NCBI GenBank assembly: GCA_963682175.1
Contig: OY821786.1
Span: 32,977,501 to 33,041,500 of the forward strand
Source of the DNA: Triglochin maritima
Taxonomy: Eukaryota; Streptophyta; Magnoliopsida; Alismatales; Juncaginaceae
Direction: 5' to 3'
DNA length: 64,000 bases
In this document: positions 43,620 to 56,602 of the stretch, in pieces
Layout of the letters: every line of letters starts with the position of its first letter
Numbering within the stretch: position 1 is the first letter of the stretch
Notes under the pieces: model-generated
Told to the model about the DNA's origin: nothing
The model's input: the letters and a program-made list of their open reading frames with translations, nothing else
Databases searched by the model: none
Program-made: the position numbers and the translations under genes

Positions 43620-45428
43620 TGTAGGATTTCGTGCTCCTATGTATGTATATATTTTAAAAAAATTATACATGCCTACAAGATCAATTTCCATATTTTTGAC
43701 AATTTCATGTACATTATTTTATATTAATTCTAATATCATGTAATCTACATATATATTAAAATAAATAGAAAGGATCATACCCAAAGGTTCTCTAAAACCT
43801 TTATGAAGATCCAGAGTTGTGTTGCCCGTCGATTCGTCTCCAAGTGTTCACCAAACTCTAAACAAGATTAGAGAGAAAAGAGCTAGTCAATCAATCTCTA
43901 AATCAAGGTTAGAATCTATCTAATAACCCCTCTAAAGCTCCTGAGAATTTAATCTCCTAAAAGAGAATTTTCGGATGGATTAATGTGGTGGTTAGGGTGA
44001 GAGAGAATTTTTGCATTAGTATTAACAAGGAATGGATGATGGACCTATTTATAAGATTTCCTCTAACCCACATCATGTGCAAACCACTTACACATGATCC
44101 CTTATTAATCTCTCCATTAAACCACATCATGTGCAAACCACACACACATGATCTCTTGTTTATATCTCTATTAAACCACATCATGTGCAAACCACTTTGC
44201 ACATGATCTCTTCTTTATTTTGTCACATCGTCATCTCATAACTACATTTGACCAAGGTGGATTAAATCCAACAATTAATCAGTAAAAATTCTCTTATTGT
44301 TACGTTGGACCATTTTTCAACTATTTTTCACATCGTCATTGTATCTCCGACGTATATGCAAAAACGTGGTCGAACGTTGGACCATTTTTCACTATTTTTG
44401 ACTCCACCAAATTTTGGATTAATATCCAATAAAATTTGGAATTTGGGGTTTTAGCAAATTCATATGTTATAATGTTGTAGATCACATTATATCATGTAAT
44501 ATATTATCATTATATAATGTCAAAACATTATACCTCACAATATATATACATCTCGTATGAATTTATTTATTATTCTACCCATGTTGTTTTTTACAACATA
44601 TTGATTTTATTATTTTACCACTTGTATATTATTTCATAACACATGAAACTTAATACAACATATAAAATATAAAATCAGATTTCTTGTTTCCCAGTTTTAT
44701 GGTGTGACCCATAAGATGATCTAAGTAACGTTGGCAATGATATAAATATTTTATATCATAAACTATAAGTGGTATCTAGTTACACATTATAGTTACCCAA
44801 ATAACAAAGATGTTTTGCTCACTCGAACTAAACACGATCCACTTAGTGACATGTTAAATATCACTTATGTCTATTGATTGCCTCATGATATTAAGAATAT
44901 TATACGAAGTAGAAATGTGTCACCTTTGTATTATATATTCATTTCATGAGATCTTAAGCTAATTATAAATATGTAACTTAACATAAGTCATATTGTGAAC
45001 ATTATAATTTCGCTTTATCAAGGGCCCACTAATATCATTACACAAGTAAAAAGAGACAATGATAATCCTTTGACGAATTATCTTTTCCAGCATTAGTCAT
45101 ACTTAATCAACTATTGTCTTTTATACTCAATGAAAGCTTTTGACAATAATAAAATTAAACATTTCCTATGCGAAAAGACATTAGTCTCATATCTTAGGAT
45201 TCAAGACACAGTGAAAACATTAATGACACATAACACAATTTCATAATGTTTCACTTGCTATGTCTATTCAATATATAAAAGTAATCATTTTCTTCTTTTA
45301 TATACTTGTGTCATCAAATATTTGTAGAGCTACAATAATCGATGACAACACGACAATCTTATCTTGGTAATTAATGTTCCATGTCAATTTCCATGATTAT
45401 CTCCCACTTGTAGAACACATTTCCTTCA
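43620..45428 (-). mobile_element. 3' LTR of copia A2 (1,809 bp)
   Basis: It starts TGTAGGATTTCG and ends CACATTTCCTTCA in plus orientation. It is the longest A LTR in an intact element: it has the R-region block and the 53-bp units (44065-44215). It has only one diverged palindrome pair, near 44370. Confidence 0.88.
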
Positions 45429-48400
45429 ATCTCTCACTTGTTATCAAAGTTTTCTTTCACATTAATTCTCAATGTATAAAACAATAATAACTAGGGTAAC
45501 CCTCTCTAATCACTCATCAAGTCACACTACATGGTTCCTCAGACCCATGGACTCGAAATGCATTTCACATTTGCCTTGGGATAAGGGTTTGGTGAATGGA
45601 TCAACCGTGTTTTTGTTTGTGTCCACCCGTAATAAATCTATTTTGTCTTCTTCGATGACGTCACATATGACAAAGTACTTGTGATCCATGTACTTCACTT
45701 TGTGGTGTGATTTAGGATCCTTGATTTACGAGATAGACACACTATTGTTGCAAAATAGCTCTATAGGTCCCTCGCTCGAGGGAACTACTCTAAGCTCTTC
45801 AAGGAACTTCTTAATCCACACTTCTTCTAACCTCCATTACTTTGGAAGCGGTGGTTGAGTCGGCAGTAGTGGTTTGCTTCCAACTATGCCAACTCATGGC
45901 TCCACCGTTCAGAAGGAAGACATATCCTGATTGTGACCTCCTATCGTCGGGATCACTCATGAAACTAGCATCTGAATAACCCTTTGCTATTAACTCCCTT
46001 TGTCTCCATAAACAAGAAACTTATCTTTGGTTTGGTTAAGGTACCTGAGAATATTCTTGACCTCGGTCCAATGATCGAGACCTGCGTTGGATTGGTGATG
46101 ACTTGTCACCCTTAGAGCATACGAGACATCGGGTTTTGTGCAAGTCATGCAGTACATGATGGATCATATTCCCGAAGCATAAAGAATATCTTTCATATAC
46201 TCCAAGTCTTTACATGTTTCAGCACGTTGAGACTTTTTGAGTTGCACACCCATACTCATTGGCACATTGCCCTTTTTGGACTTGTTCATGCTGAGCCTTT
46301 CCAAGACCTTGTCAAGGTATGTACATTAACTTAGGCCAATGAGTCTAAGGGATCTATCTCTATATATCTTGATTCCCAAGATGTATTGAGCCTCACCCAT
46401 GTCTTTCATTGAAAATGCAGATTTCAATGAACTTCTTGTTTGCTCAAGCAGGAGGAGTATATCATCGACATATAAGATCAAACACACTATATGGCTACCA
46501 CTAATCTTCTTGTATATACAAGGTTCTTCCGTACTTTAGACGAAGCTAATCTTTTTGACTTCCTCGTCAAAGCGCTTGTTCTAACTCCTTGATGCTTGCT
46601 TCAATCCATAAATGGATCTTTGAAGCTTGCATACTTTCTCGCTATTCTTTAGATCTTCAAAACCTTGTGGTTATACCATGTACACATCCTCCTCCACGTT
46701 CCCATTAAGTAACATTGTTTTGACATCCATTTGTCATATTTCATAATTATGAAATACAGCAATAGCGAGCATAATCCGAATAGACTTGAACATGGCAACC
46801 GGTGAAAAGTTTCATCATAATCAATTCCTTGAATTTGAGTGAAACCTTTTGCTACAAGCCTTGATTTGTAGGTTGTCAAGTTCCCATCCATGTCAATCTT
46901 CTTATTGAAAACTCATTTATTTTGAACGACTTTTTTTCCTTGAGGAAGGTCAACCAAGTTCCACACTTGATTGTCATACATGGTTTCTATTTTGGATTCC
47001 ATTGCTTTAAGCCATAGTTTGGAGTCCTCTCTTTCCATTGCTTCTCTAAAGGTCGAGGGATCATTGGTATCTAGTACTATGATCTCATGAAGTCCCAAAT
47101 ACGTATCGGGTTTCTTCCTTTCCCTCGTAGACCTTCTAAGTTCTTTTGGTTCTACGTGTACTTCTTGAACTTCTTCCACAATATCTTGCGGAATTGGTTC
47201 ATGTTCGATTCTCGAACGTACACTTAGTGAGGATGATTGAGTTTCTCTCACAATTTCTTTCAAGGGTCTCTCACTCACGCTCTCACTATCCAAAGGAACC
47301 TCAGTTGGGTCTTCATGATCTTGAATTTTATCATTCATATCGTGATCTTGTAGAATATCTTGAGTTTTCTCAAGTACAATTCTACTCCCACTACTTTTTA
47401 TTCTTTCTAGAAATTCTTTCTCTAAGAATATGACATCCCTCTCGACAATCACTCGATTGGAGGTTTTATGCCAAAAGTAGTATCCTCTTGTTTCACGGGG
47501 ATAACCTATAAAGAAGTGGTTATCCATTGTTGGTTGAAGTTTGGTCGACATCCATCTTGTGACGTAGGCCTCGCAACCCCAAATCCTGAGAAAATTCAAC
47601 TTAGGTGTTTTACCACTCCATAGCTCATAAAACGTTTTCTCTACGGATTTGGATGGATCATTATTTAGTGTGTAGGCCGCAGCTTCTAGTGCATAACTCC
47701 AAAAGTAAAGCGGCAATTCAGCTTGACTTTATTGGCTTTTTGGCCTTAATCTATGTTTTGATGATTTAATCAACCTAATCTTAATTATAATCATGTAGAG
47801 TATTACACATATTGCATTGCATATATATTGCTTTGTGCTAAATTCTACAGGTGATGAAGACTCAAGGAAGAAAGAAAAATCAAGTCAAGACATGTAATCA
47901 AGCTCTTTTGAAGACATGTATTTTGTATTTTCTTTGAGTCTTAGGAACTTGTGTAAATTGAGCACGCTTGAGCTAAAATCAACTCAAACACACACTAGGT
48001 TCCCTATAGAAGTCACACACAAAATTTCACATAATTTGGACTTCAATAGATCACCCAAACCTAGACCGAAAAACACTAAACCTGAACCAAAACTGTCTGC
48101 CCACGTTCGGTCGACTGATACAGACTGTTCGGTCGACCGGGGGATCAATTATCCTATTTGTGTTTTCACTGCCCGGTTTCGGTCAACCGTATATGCACTT
48201 TCGGTCGACTATATGAACTTATTTTTCCGACCGTTTGTTTTGTCGTATTATACCCAACGATCGTATTCGTATTAACCAAAATTACCCCAAATACATTTCA
48301 TGTATCGGTCGACCGAGGACCTTGTTCGGTCGACCGAATATCCATCTCTTGACAACCCTAAATCTCCTGGACGAAATTAGTCGACCGCTAGACCTTAGCT

Positions 48401-50350
48401 CGGTCGACTGAATATATCATTGTTTGTCAACCCCATAGTGCCTGGTGCAAATCGGTCGACCGAACCCTATTCGGTGTTCGACCGATCACTTAAGTGTACC
48501 TGAGGCTTAGCGTTGGCGGTCGACCGTTACCTAACCGGTGGACCGAACTGAGTTCAAAACAACCAAACGGTCGACCGTTCATCCCGATCCGGTCGACTGA
48601 ATTAACTCAGAACTGGGACCTGCGAGTTTCTGTTTTGTGTATCACACACCAACACTCACCCAATCAATCCCAACGGATCTATTCTCTCTAATGCCTATAT
48701 AAAGAGTTGTAAAACACATTTTAACACAACTCTCTTACTACTATTTGTCCCCAACATTAGAGAGAAGCTCCACACACTCAAAAGCCCAAAACCTTCCACA
48801 CTTAGTAATCAATTCCAAATTCTACTCAAGTGTGCTCAAGTTTAGAGAGTGTTGTTCCACTCATTGTTTGTGAAAGAAAGCAAGGGTCTTGGTGAAAGCC
48901 CAAGACATCTAGTATAGACTTCAGTGAGAGCCCGAAGTGATCCTCTAGGATTTTGAGAGGAGGAGTCGAGCTCGGCGAAAGTTTTTCGCGAGCTTGAAGA
49001 CTTGTAAAGGTGTTCTCTCCCGGCCCAAAATAGGGAGTGCTTAGTGAAGTCTTGAGCGGAGCTCGAGGGAGATCGAGCGGAGCTTGCAAGAGAGGACTAG
49101 GACCCGGGTGGGGTGTCGAACCTCTATAAAAATCCCCTGTCTCATTGTGGTTTGCTTTTCTATTCTTTACTTGCTTGTTTGTTTGTTTAATTCCGCTGCA
49201 TATCTTTGATAGTTCAAACAAGTAGGTAATTAAGATTAATTGTGATTAGTATGTTTGCGGACCCATAACCCACACGATCCTACAGACTCATCATTGACTG
49301 AATCATGTCGAGTAGTGTCCTATTCTTCCTTTCGGATACCCCATTCCACTGAGGTACTGGGAGGAGTGAGTTGTGGTACAATACCACACTCCTTTAGGAA
49401 CGAATCAAATTTGGTGCTTAAGTACTAACCTCCACGATTTATTTGTAGAGACTTGATTTTCTTGTTGAGTTGGTTTTCTACTTCATTCTTGAATTCTTTG
49501 AAATTGTCAAATGATTCATTTTTGTTTCTCATTAGATAAATATAGTCATAACGACTATAGTCATCCGTGAACATAATGAAGTATCGCCTCTTGCACTTGT
49601 ACTTGGACCACATACATCAGAATTTATCAAATCCAGCAAGTTATTCGCTCTCGGACATTTCTTCTTGAAAGGCTTCTTGGTCATTTTGCTCATTACGCAA
49701 GGTTCGCATGTCTCCAATGATTTAAAATCAAGTTCACCAATAAGGTTAACTTCTTGCAATTTTTTGATGTGTTTTTCATTTATGTGACCAAGACGATAGT
49801 GCCACAAGATTGTATCATTCACGTGAGTAGTTTTAAGCCTTTTGTTTTTTATGTTTAAAATTTGTCTATTATTTAATTCAAGCAAATAGAGTCCATTTTT
49901 TATGAAAACATTTGCATAGAAAATTCCATTCTTCGATATAGACAAGTAAGAGTTTGAAATATTTATATAAAAATTAGCCATATCTAAACATGATACAGAA
50001 ATAATATTCTTGATCGAAGGTACATAATAGACGTTCTTTAAACATATATTTAAACCTCTAGACAATTGAAGCTCCACATAACCTTATACAATCGCAGCAA
50101 CGTTTGCATCTTTCCTACCTTCAAAATCATCTCGTTCTTCACGAGTTCCTTCCTATCCTTTAATAGCTGCAAATTAGAAATTATGTGAGCACAAGATCCA
50201 ATATCAATTACCCAATCACGGACAGAGATGACTAAATTTATTTCAATAACAAATATACTTTTAGCCTTTTGGGGGCGTTTTCGCTCAATTACCCCGTTGT
50301 CAAGATTCTCCTTGTACTTGGGGCAATTCGGGCAGATGTGTCCTTTTTCA
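45429..50350 (-). pseudogene. Copia A2 pol, split by LTR B3
   Basis: Minus strand. RNase H and RT lie at 45441-46900, with an intact YVDD at 46461-46472 (LILYVDDILL). Integrase lies at 46913-47716, starting at the PLYFWSYALE block, and continues before LTR B3 at 49285-49610 and 49532-50077 (gag-pre-integrase WHYRLGHINEKH and FTDDYSRYDYIYLM). The protease again has D-I-G. The RT/RNase H part is cut by several frameshifts, while single-domain frames remain open for up to 267 residues. It is better preserved than A1 in RT. Confidence 0.82.
47730..49284 (+). mobile_element. Solo LTR of copia family B (copy B3), nested in A2 integrase
   Basis: It starts TATTGGCTTTTTGGCC (TGTT changed to TATT) and ends ATCCTACA, flanked by GACTT (47725-47729) and GACTC (49285-49289), one mismatch. 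Comparison with uninterrupted A1 integrase near 27215 confirms the insertion point. It carries the palindrome array at 48107-48600 and TATATAAAG near 48697. Confidence 0.88.
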
Positions 50351-50358
50351 CCGCAATG

Positions 50359-51093
50359 TTAACACTTTGTATTAGGAGTCAGAGATTTCGAAGAATTCCC
50401 CCTCGATGTACTCGTATGAGCCCCCCCCACTCCAATTCCCTTTAACGCCTTTTTGGCCAATTTGTTTTTGCCTTTACCTCTGGTGATCTTCCTGCTCCCT
50501 CCATGGACGGCTAAGACGTGCTTTTCCCGACCCTTGCCCATGTCAACTTCAGTCATTTTTAGAGCGTTGTGAAGCCCCTCAAGACTCACCCCTTTCTCAT
50601 GCACATGATAGTGCATAATGAAGTTCTTGTAGGACGGGGCTAGAGAGCCAAGAATCAAATCTTACGCGGTGTCATCGGACATCGGGGAAGAGAGATTTGA
50701 CAACTTCTCAAGGTATCCTTTCATAGTAAGAAAATGCATGGACACCGATGTTCCCTCCGCTCTTTTCTAGCACTATCCATGAACATCTTTGTTAAAGCTT
50801 CCATGGTGTTCTTGGGTTTTGTATCCAATTATTTCGCTTGAAGCGAGTCACATATGGAGGCCAACATTAGACCGTGAACTTGGTTCTCGGTTTTCCCAAT
50901 TTGCTTTAACCTCCTTCTCATTTTTAGTTGCCTTCTCTTTTAATTTTGGGATTTCACCATCCAAAATATGAGATAGTTTCTCAAACTTCAACACGATATT
51001 GAGCTTGAGTTGCCAAGTTATGACGTTGGAGTCATCATTTGCTAAAGGATGTTTTCAATCATAGATTGCACGATAGGTTGAATATTCGACATT
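50359..51093 (-). pseudogene. Copia A2 gag with a stop in the zinc knuckle
   Basis: The minus-strand frame at 50658-50359 reads SLAPSYKNFIMHYHVHEKG, a Lys/Gly-rich segment and finally NTKC, then TAA. The stop is the codon after the first Cys of the CX2CX4HX4C knuckle; the remaining HCGEKGHICPNC is still recognisable beyond it. Upstream (50660-51093) gag is cut by frameshifts. The same TAA is in A1, so it predates both insertions. Confidence 0.78.
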
Positions 51094-52505
51094 TCTACAA
51101 AATAAATTTATATGCGATTTAATGTCAATATTATGTTTGAAAATCGATACCGCAAGTAAAAATTTGTCCATAAATGCAGCAATTCAAGATCCTATCAATT
51201 ATAATATAAACTAGGTAAGAAAACATGTTCTAATCATAACCATTTTGAAATTTTGCAATTTTTGCATTTTCAAACTCTTATGACCCTTGTCGTTTTAATT
51301 AAGAGGGAATTTGATCAATCCTCCTAATCAAAACTCTTTTTCCCAAAACCAAGCGAGGGCTCGAGTCTTGTTAAGAAAACTTATTTTATTTGATACGAGA
51401 TATGTTTATCCATTGTATTCACAAATAAATATACTCAGTGTCCACTAAGGATCAATCGCACCTTGCACATCTATTCATGACACAACAATAGACAACCTTA
51501 TATCTCCCACTATTCCCAAACATGGAGGAAGTTATCTCCCGCTAGAGGTGAGCAGAATATCACTCGATCGATGGCTGCTAGTGGATGAAATAATAAAGAA
51601 AAATACTCTAAATTTCTGGTTGGACAATTAAACATTTGTATTTGATTTTAGAATTTAGGTGATCATGCATATTTATATCTATACACATACTAACATTCAT
51701 TCATACAATCACATACATGTCAAGCACACAAACATAAATTTATCCATTCACACACACATTGGTGTGAGTTTATATGTTTCCGCGTCCTTGACCTTTGCGC
51801 CTTCTCCGCGACTTCTTCTTGCACCATAGATGTAGATATTACAAAATATAAACATGCATCTCAAAATTTCGAAAATTGTCTAGTGTAAGTTTTATGTAAA
51901 AATTCTCTCATATGCATGCATATACATAGATAATTGGCTTTTACATACATAAGCCCATGTGATTGAATAACAATAGTAACATTCACATCATTCATTCACA
52001 CATGGCTACGATGGAACATACAAACTCACATATCCCTGCAAAAGAGAACAAGAGCAACGCATGTACATATACTATATATTACTCGATTTAATTTATCATT
52101 CATCTCTTAATCAAACAATTCAAAAATTATTTGAAATCCTTTAAAAATGATTTATACATCTATAGTTCAAAATACAATACATTTGAACTGTTGTTTATCA
52201 AATTTCCAAAAGAAAAAACTTTTAAGAAAAGATAAACTTATGTCTTTTTCGTTTTATCAATTCCTCATAAAATAATCATTTAATATTAAACGAAAAAATT
52301 ATATATTAGACGTAAATCTAAATCTTAATTCTAACATTCATATAATGTGTTTTAAAATATTTAAAACTATCAAAAGAATCAATTAGAATTAAATCAAGAA
52401 AACGGTCGGAAAATCGAAAAAGACAAAAAAACATGAATTGTTTCGATTGGAGATAGTAAACGAAAATTAATTATATAGTCTAATCATTAAAAATATGAAC
52501 TAAAT

Positions 52506-52517
52506 GCTCTGATACCA
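52506..52517 (-). other. Primer binding site of copia A2
   Basis: In minus orientation TGGTATCAGAGC, one base from the LTR end CCTACA. Confidence 0.9.
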
Positions 52518-52518
52518 C

Positions 52519-53669
52519 TGTAGGATTTTGTGCCCCTGTGTATGTATATATTTTAAAAAAATTATACATGCATACAAGATCGATTTCCATATTTTCGACG
52601 ATTGAATCGTCCGCCGATTCGCCTCCAAGTGTTCACCAAACTCTAAACAAGATTAGAGAGAAAAGAGCTAGCCGATAAATATCTAAATCAAGGTTCGAAT
52701 CTAGCTAATAACCCCTCTAAAACTTCTAAGAATTTAATCTCCAAAAACTTGAATAGTTAAGAGAATTTTCGGATGGATTAATGGGGTGGTTAGAGAGAGA
52801 GAATTTTTGCATTCGTATTAATAAGAAATGGAGGATGGACCTATTTATAGGATTTCTTCTAACTCACATCATGTGCAAACCACTTACACATAATCCCTTG
52901 TTAATCTCTCCACTAAACCACATCATTAAACCACATCATGTGCAAACAACTTACATATGATCTCTTGTTTACATCTCCACTAAACCACATCATGTGCAAA
53001 CCACTTTGCACATGATCTCTTATTTATTTTGTCACATCATCATCCCATAACTACCTTTGACCAAGGTGGACTAAATTTAATCAGTAAAAAATCTCTTATT
53101 AATATATGCAAAAACGTGGTCAAACGGTTAAACCATTTTTCACTGTTTTTTACTCTACCAAATTTTGACCATAATCAACATAAGTCATACTTAACCAACT
53201 ATTGTGTTTATCATTATACTCAATGACAACTTTTGACAATAATCAAATTAAACATTTCCTATGTGAAAAGACATAAGTATCATATCTTGGGATTCAAGAT
53301 ATAGTGAAAACACTAATGACATATAACACAATTCCATAATGTTTCATTTGCTAGGTCTATTCAATATATAAAAGTAATCATTTTCCTCAATTATATACTC
53401 GTGTCGTCAAATATTTGTAAAGCTACAATAATCGATGACCAACACGACAATCTAATCTCGGTAATTAATGTTCCATGTCAATTACCATGATTGTGAATAA
53501 CTTTTGATTTATGTAACCATTATCTTTTAGAGCTCTACAGTTAAGGACCAAGAGCATCTTCCTTAACACTTCTAGAAGACGAATACATTAATCAAGGAAC
53601 AAAATATTTGTACATCCAATTCATAATAATTGACATATAAAAGTAAACTTTGAGGACACATTCCCTTCA
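52519..53669 (-). mobile_element. 5' LTR of copia A2 (1,151 bp)
   Basis: It starts TGTAGGATTTTG and ends ATTCCCTTCA in plus orientation. The sequence between the leader block and the far U3 is shortened relative to the 3' LTR. Confidence 0.85.
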
Positions 53670-53879
53670 ACACATTTATCCACAATCATACACAAACACA
53701 AGCATTCATCAACAATCATACACAAACACAATCATTCATTCACAAAGAAGTTTGATCATATTAAAGTAAAAATTGTATCCAATAACATGTTGGTAATAAA
53801 AAGAAACAAGTTCAATAAAATTGCATGTTTAATTACAAAGAATGTGGTTCATGATATAAGAACATGTTTAGTTCATTAA

Positions 53880-55440
53880 CATGTTGGTAACAAAATAGTG
53901 AGCCCATCAATCACGAGTATCATCGAGCTCCTGTTGCAAGTATGAATCACTATTCTTTTGGAAGACCTATGTGAAAATACAAGTGCACAATTCTAATATG
54001 TAAATAATGAAACTATAATTATACAACTGAAAATCATCTATATTACCTCAAATAGGGCTATATTTTCAAGTGCAATTTTGATGATTTCCTGCATGTGTCT
54101 CATAACGTAATACCCACATTCGGTATTTCAAGTGTTCTTACGACACTACGTACAAAGATATAAATTTGCTAAATATACGTTAAAGTACTTAAAAATTAAA
54201 AAAAAGGAGAAACTTACTCTCATTGCATGTCAGGTTATGCCCGTATTTTTTGTAGTCCTTTTTCCACCAAACATTTCGTAAAGCTTCATTTTCTTGAGTA
54301 TCACGAGTTATTCAACATTAAGTTGATAATACTAATAAAATACACAAATTACAAATACGATAATTAAAACGAACTTACAGATTTACAAGTTTCTTTAAAG
54401 ATTGCCTTGGTGTGGTCGACCCCAAAGGATTGAACCAATATGCAAAATTAGCTTCGGGGCATATAATGGCAAGTATCCAATGAATTCTGATTGTATATAT
54501 AATTAGAAGTTTATTACAAAATCAAATTCTAATTACTTTCAATTAACAAAGTTACCTCTCATGATAAGGGGCTAGATAATATTTATTCTTTTTCTTTCAT
54601 AATATTCGCAAGCTCACCCAAATTATCGTCATCCCCGTGTATCAAAGTAGATGGACACAGAAATCCAAATACTTATCATCGGCAAAGACTGGCCTTCTGG
54701 CGTCATAATAATGTCTACAAGAGTAAAAACTATGTTCTGTTATAATTACGATAAAATTATTCAATACATTTCATCTTCTACACAAGAAAACACTTACTTC
54801 ACTTGCACGTTGATAATGGTCATGCACAATTGATCCATCGCCAAGAATTGCATAACATACTCTTTGATGGTGTATAAATCTAAAGGCAACCATTTAACCC
54901 CATCCTCCAAATGTCAGGTAGTTAAGGCTTGTGATTCCCTAACTACCAGATTGATACAATATTTTGCACCTATTTGGTAGCAAATTAATGTTTATCGGAG
55001 GTTGGTTGTTTGATCATTTGCACCGGGGACTTGAAACCTTACTGATATATATTAAAAACGTTAAAAATACAATTATTAACAAAATTAAAATTTATTTGTT
55101 TTCAAAATTAAATTATACCTCATGTGTGTCATTTAGCTATACTAAATGACGAGGCAACTTCAGGAACCCACCGATGGAATCATTGATGGTAACAACCTCT
55201 TCTTCGGGAAATGGCACCAGAGCACCAACATCAAAGCAACTCTCCACTACAACCTTCACTTCTCCCTCTTCCAACTCTTTGAAGTAGTGTTTAGAGATGT
55301 TATAAACTTTGTCATGTTCCACCAATCTTCAATCAGGGTCTTCAACAAATAGACGACATCTAGATCCATTCGCAAATTTACCAAACCATGGACCACCTAC
55401 AAGGGTCAATTCTCGAGAATGAGACAAAATCATATTGTTG
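53880..55440 (-). pseudogene. CACTA-2 gene: DUF8039-like region plus Ulp1 (peptidase C48) protease domain, interrupted
   Basis: On the minus strand, a DUF8039-like segment (55400-55137) reads GGPWFGKFANGSRCRLFVED and then VPFPEEEVVTINDSIGGF, ending LPRHLV. The Ulp1 protease core follows in short exons: NKYYLAPYHE near 54555, HWILAIICPEANFAYWFNPL (54490-54415, with the catalytic His), and ECGYYVMRHMQEIIKIALE (54120-54060, with the catalytic Cys). A C-terminal tail reaches 53880. The exon-intron order is that of Ulp1-like genes carried by CACTA elements. Stops between the exons make a clean model impossible. Such proteins in CACTA elements have no settled role; deSUMOylating activity is an inference from the fold. 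Confidence 0.75.
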
Positions 55441-56602
55441 GTCGGGTTTCGTGGTAGTCGACGTCTATATGCACATCCACACGTCAGTTTTTTAATAACC
55501 GATGTTTATACCTCGTTAAAAAAATGTTAAAAAATAATCACAAAATAAGCGCCGGTTGTTCCAATTGACCGATGCTTATGCCCCATAGTATAGACGTCAC
55601 GTGTCCTTATGACCGACGTCTATAGCCACATAGACATCGGGTGGCCTTCTAACCTATGTCTATAGGTCTAATATAAAATTGTTCAAGTAAACAATTTCAT
55701 TATCTTTCTAACCCGACCGCGACAAACCCGACCAAACCCTAGCCACCTTCGCAACCTCGATCACCCTCCTCCACGACCCCCGACCTCCTCCGCCACCGCA
55801 GCCACCTCCACAACCTCGATCACCTACCTCCAGGACAGCAACGACCCCCGACCACCGCCACTGCAACCATCATTGTAAGTTCCATTAGAAAACATCATTA
55901 GGAATATATAACTTCGCTCCAATTTAGAGTTTCGGATTCGTTTTGGGATTGAGTTTTCTTTTTTGATTTTGTGTAGTTGTGCGTGCGAGGATTAAGTGGC
56001 GTTGCTGGATTAAGGCTTCTGGCTGTGCGGGAAGCGTCCAAGATTCTGTTTGTGAGTTTTTCTTTGTTTTTCTACCGGTGGTTTTCGATAGTAATCGGTT
56101 CTTATGCATGAAGATATTGTAAAGATTGAACCAGAAATGAACGTGTTTGTGGGGAGAAGAATATATTAACTCAGGTAAGATTGAATCAGCCACGATCAAT
56201 GTGTATTCTTACTTGTGTCAGCTATCACCATTCATGCATGATCAATGTGAGCTTACTAATTGTGTTGTAACTTAGTTCAAAATGTGAATGTGCATGTGGG
56301 ACATTGATTAGACAAAAAGTATAGCGCAGAGAGCTTTGCTTCAGCTTGCCACATAACGTTAGGATGAACGATGTGTATTCCCTTAGAATAGACGTCGGTT
56401 GTAACCTTAACCGACGCTATTCTCTTTGAATAGACGTCGATAGTAGGGATAACCGATTTGTATTCCTTTAGAATAGACGTCGGCCTTTAGTGACCGACGT
56501 CTAGGTATAGACGACCCAAAGATAGACATCAATTTATGGAATGCCAATAACCGACGTATAGAAACCATATATCCAACGTATATTCTCTATTCTGCACTAG
56601 TG
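55441..56602. repeat. Right subterminal region of CACTA-2, with a C-rich segment at 55690-55875
   Basis: Subterminal words ACGTCTAT and GACGTCGG recur at 55440-55640 and 56380-56600. Between them, 55690-55875 is C-rich (AACCCTAGCCACC, CTCCACGACC, CCACCGCAGCCACC) in a manner typical of 5' ends of plant genes, and is followed by GTAAGT (55873), a possible splice donor. Confidence 0.65.

Larger units (their letters stand above)
43620..53669 (-). mobile_element. Copia element A2, full length (minus), inserted in CACTA-2
   Basis: 5' LTR (high-coordinate side) 52519-53669, primer binding site 52506-52517, gag 50359-51093, pol 45441-50350, polypurine tract 45429-45440 and 3' LTR 43620-45428. Flanking ATACA (43615-43619) and ACACA (53670-53674) agree in four of five positions, an aged TSD. 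LTR B3 is nested at 47730-49284. The two LTRs differ in length (1,809 versus 1,151 bp) through deletions. Confidence 0.88.
43251..56602 (-). mobile_element. CACTA-2: En/Spm-type element with a captured protease-like gene, carrying copia A2
   Basis: The left end reads CACTAATGCAGAAAATGG. The right end, reversed, reads CACTAGTGCAGAATAGAG. Over 28 bases the two termini differ at about five positions. Both sides have subterminal words such as ACGTCGGT and GACGTCTATA in multiple copies. Between them are copia A2 (43620-53669) and a DUF8039/Ulp1-like gene on the minus strand. No TNP2 gene is visible here. The flanking triplets (TGT left, AGG right) do not match, so the TSD is lost or one side was rearranged. 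Confidence 0.82.
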
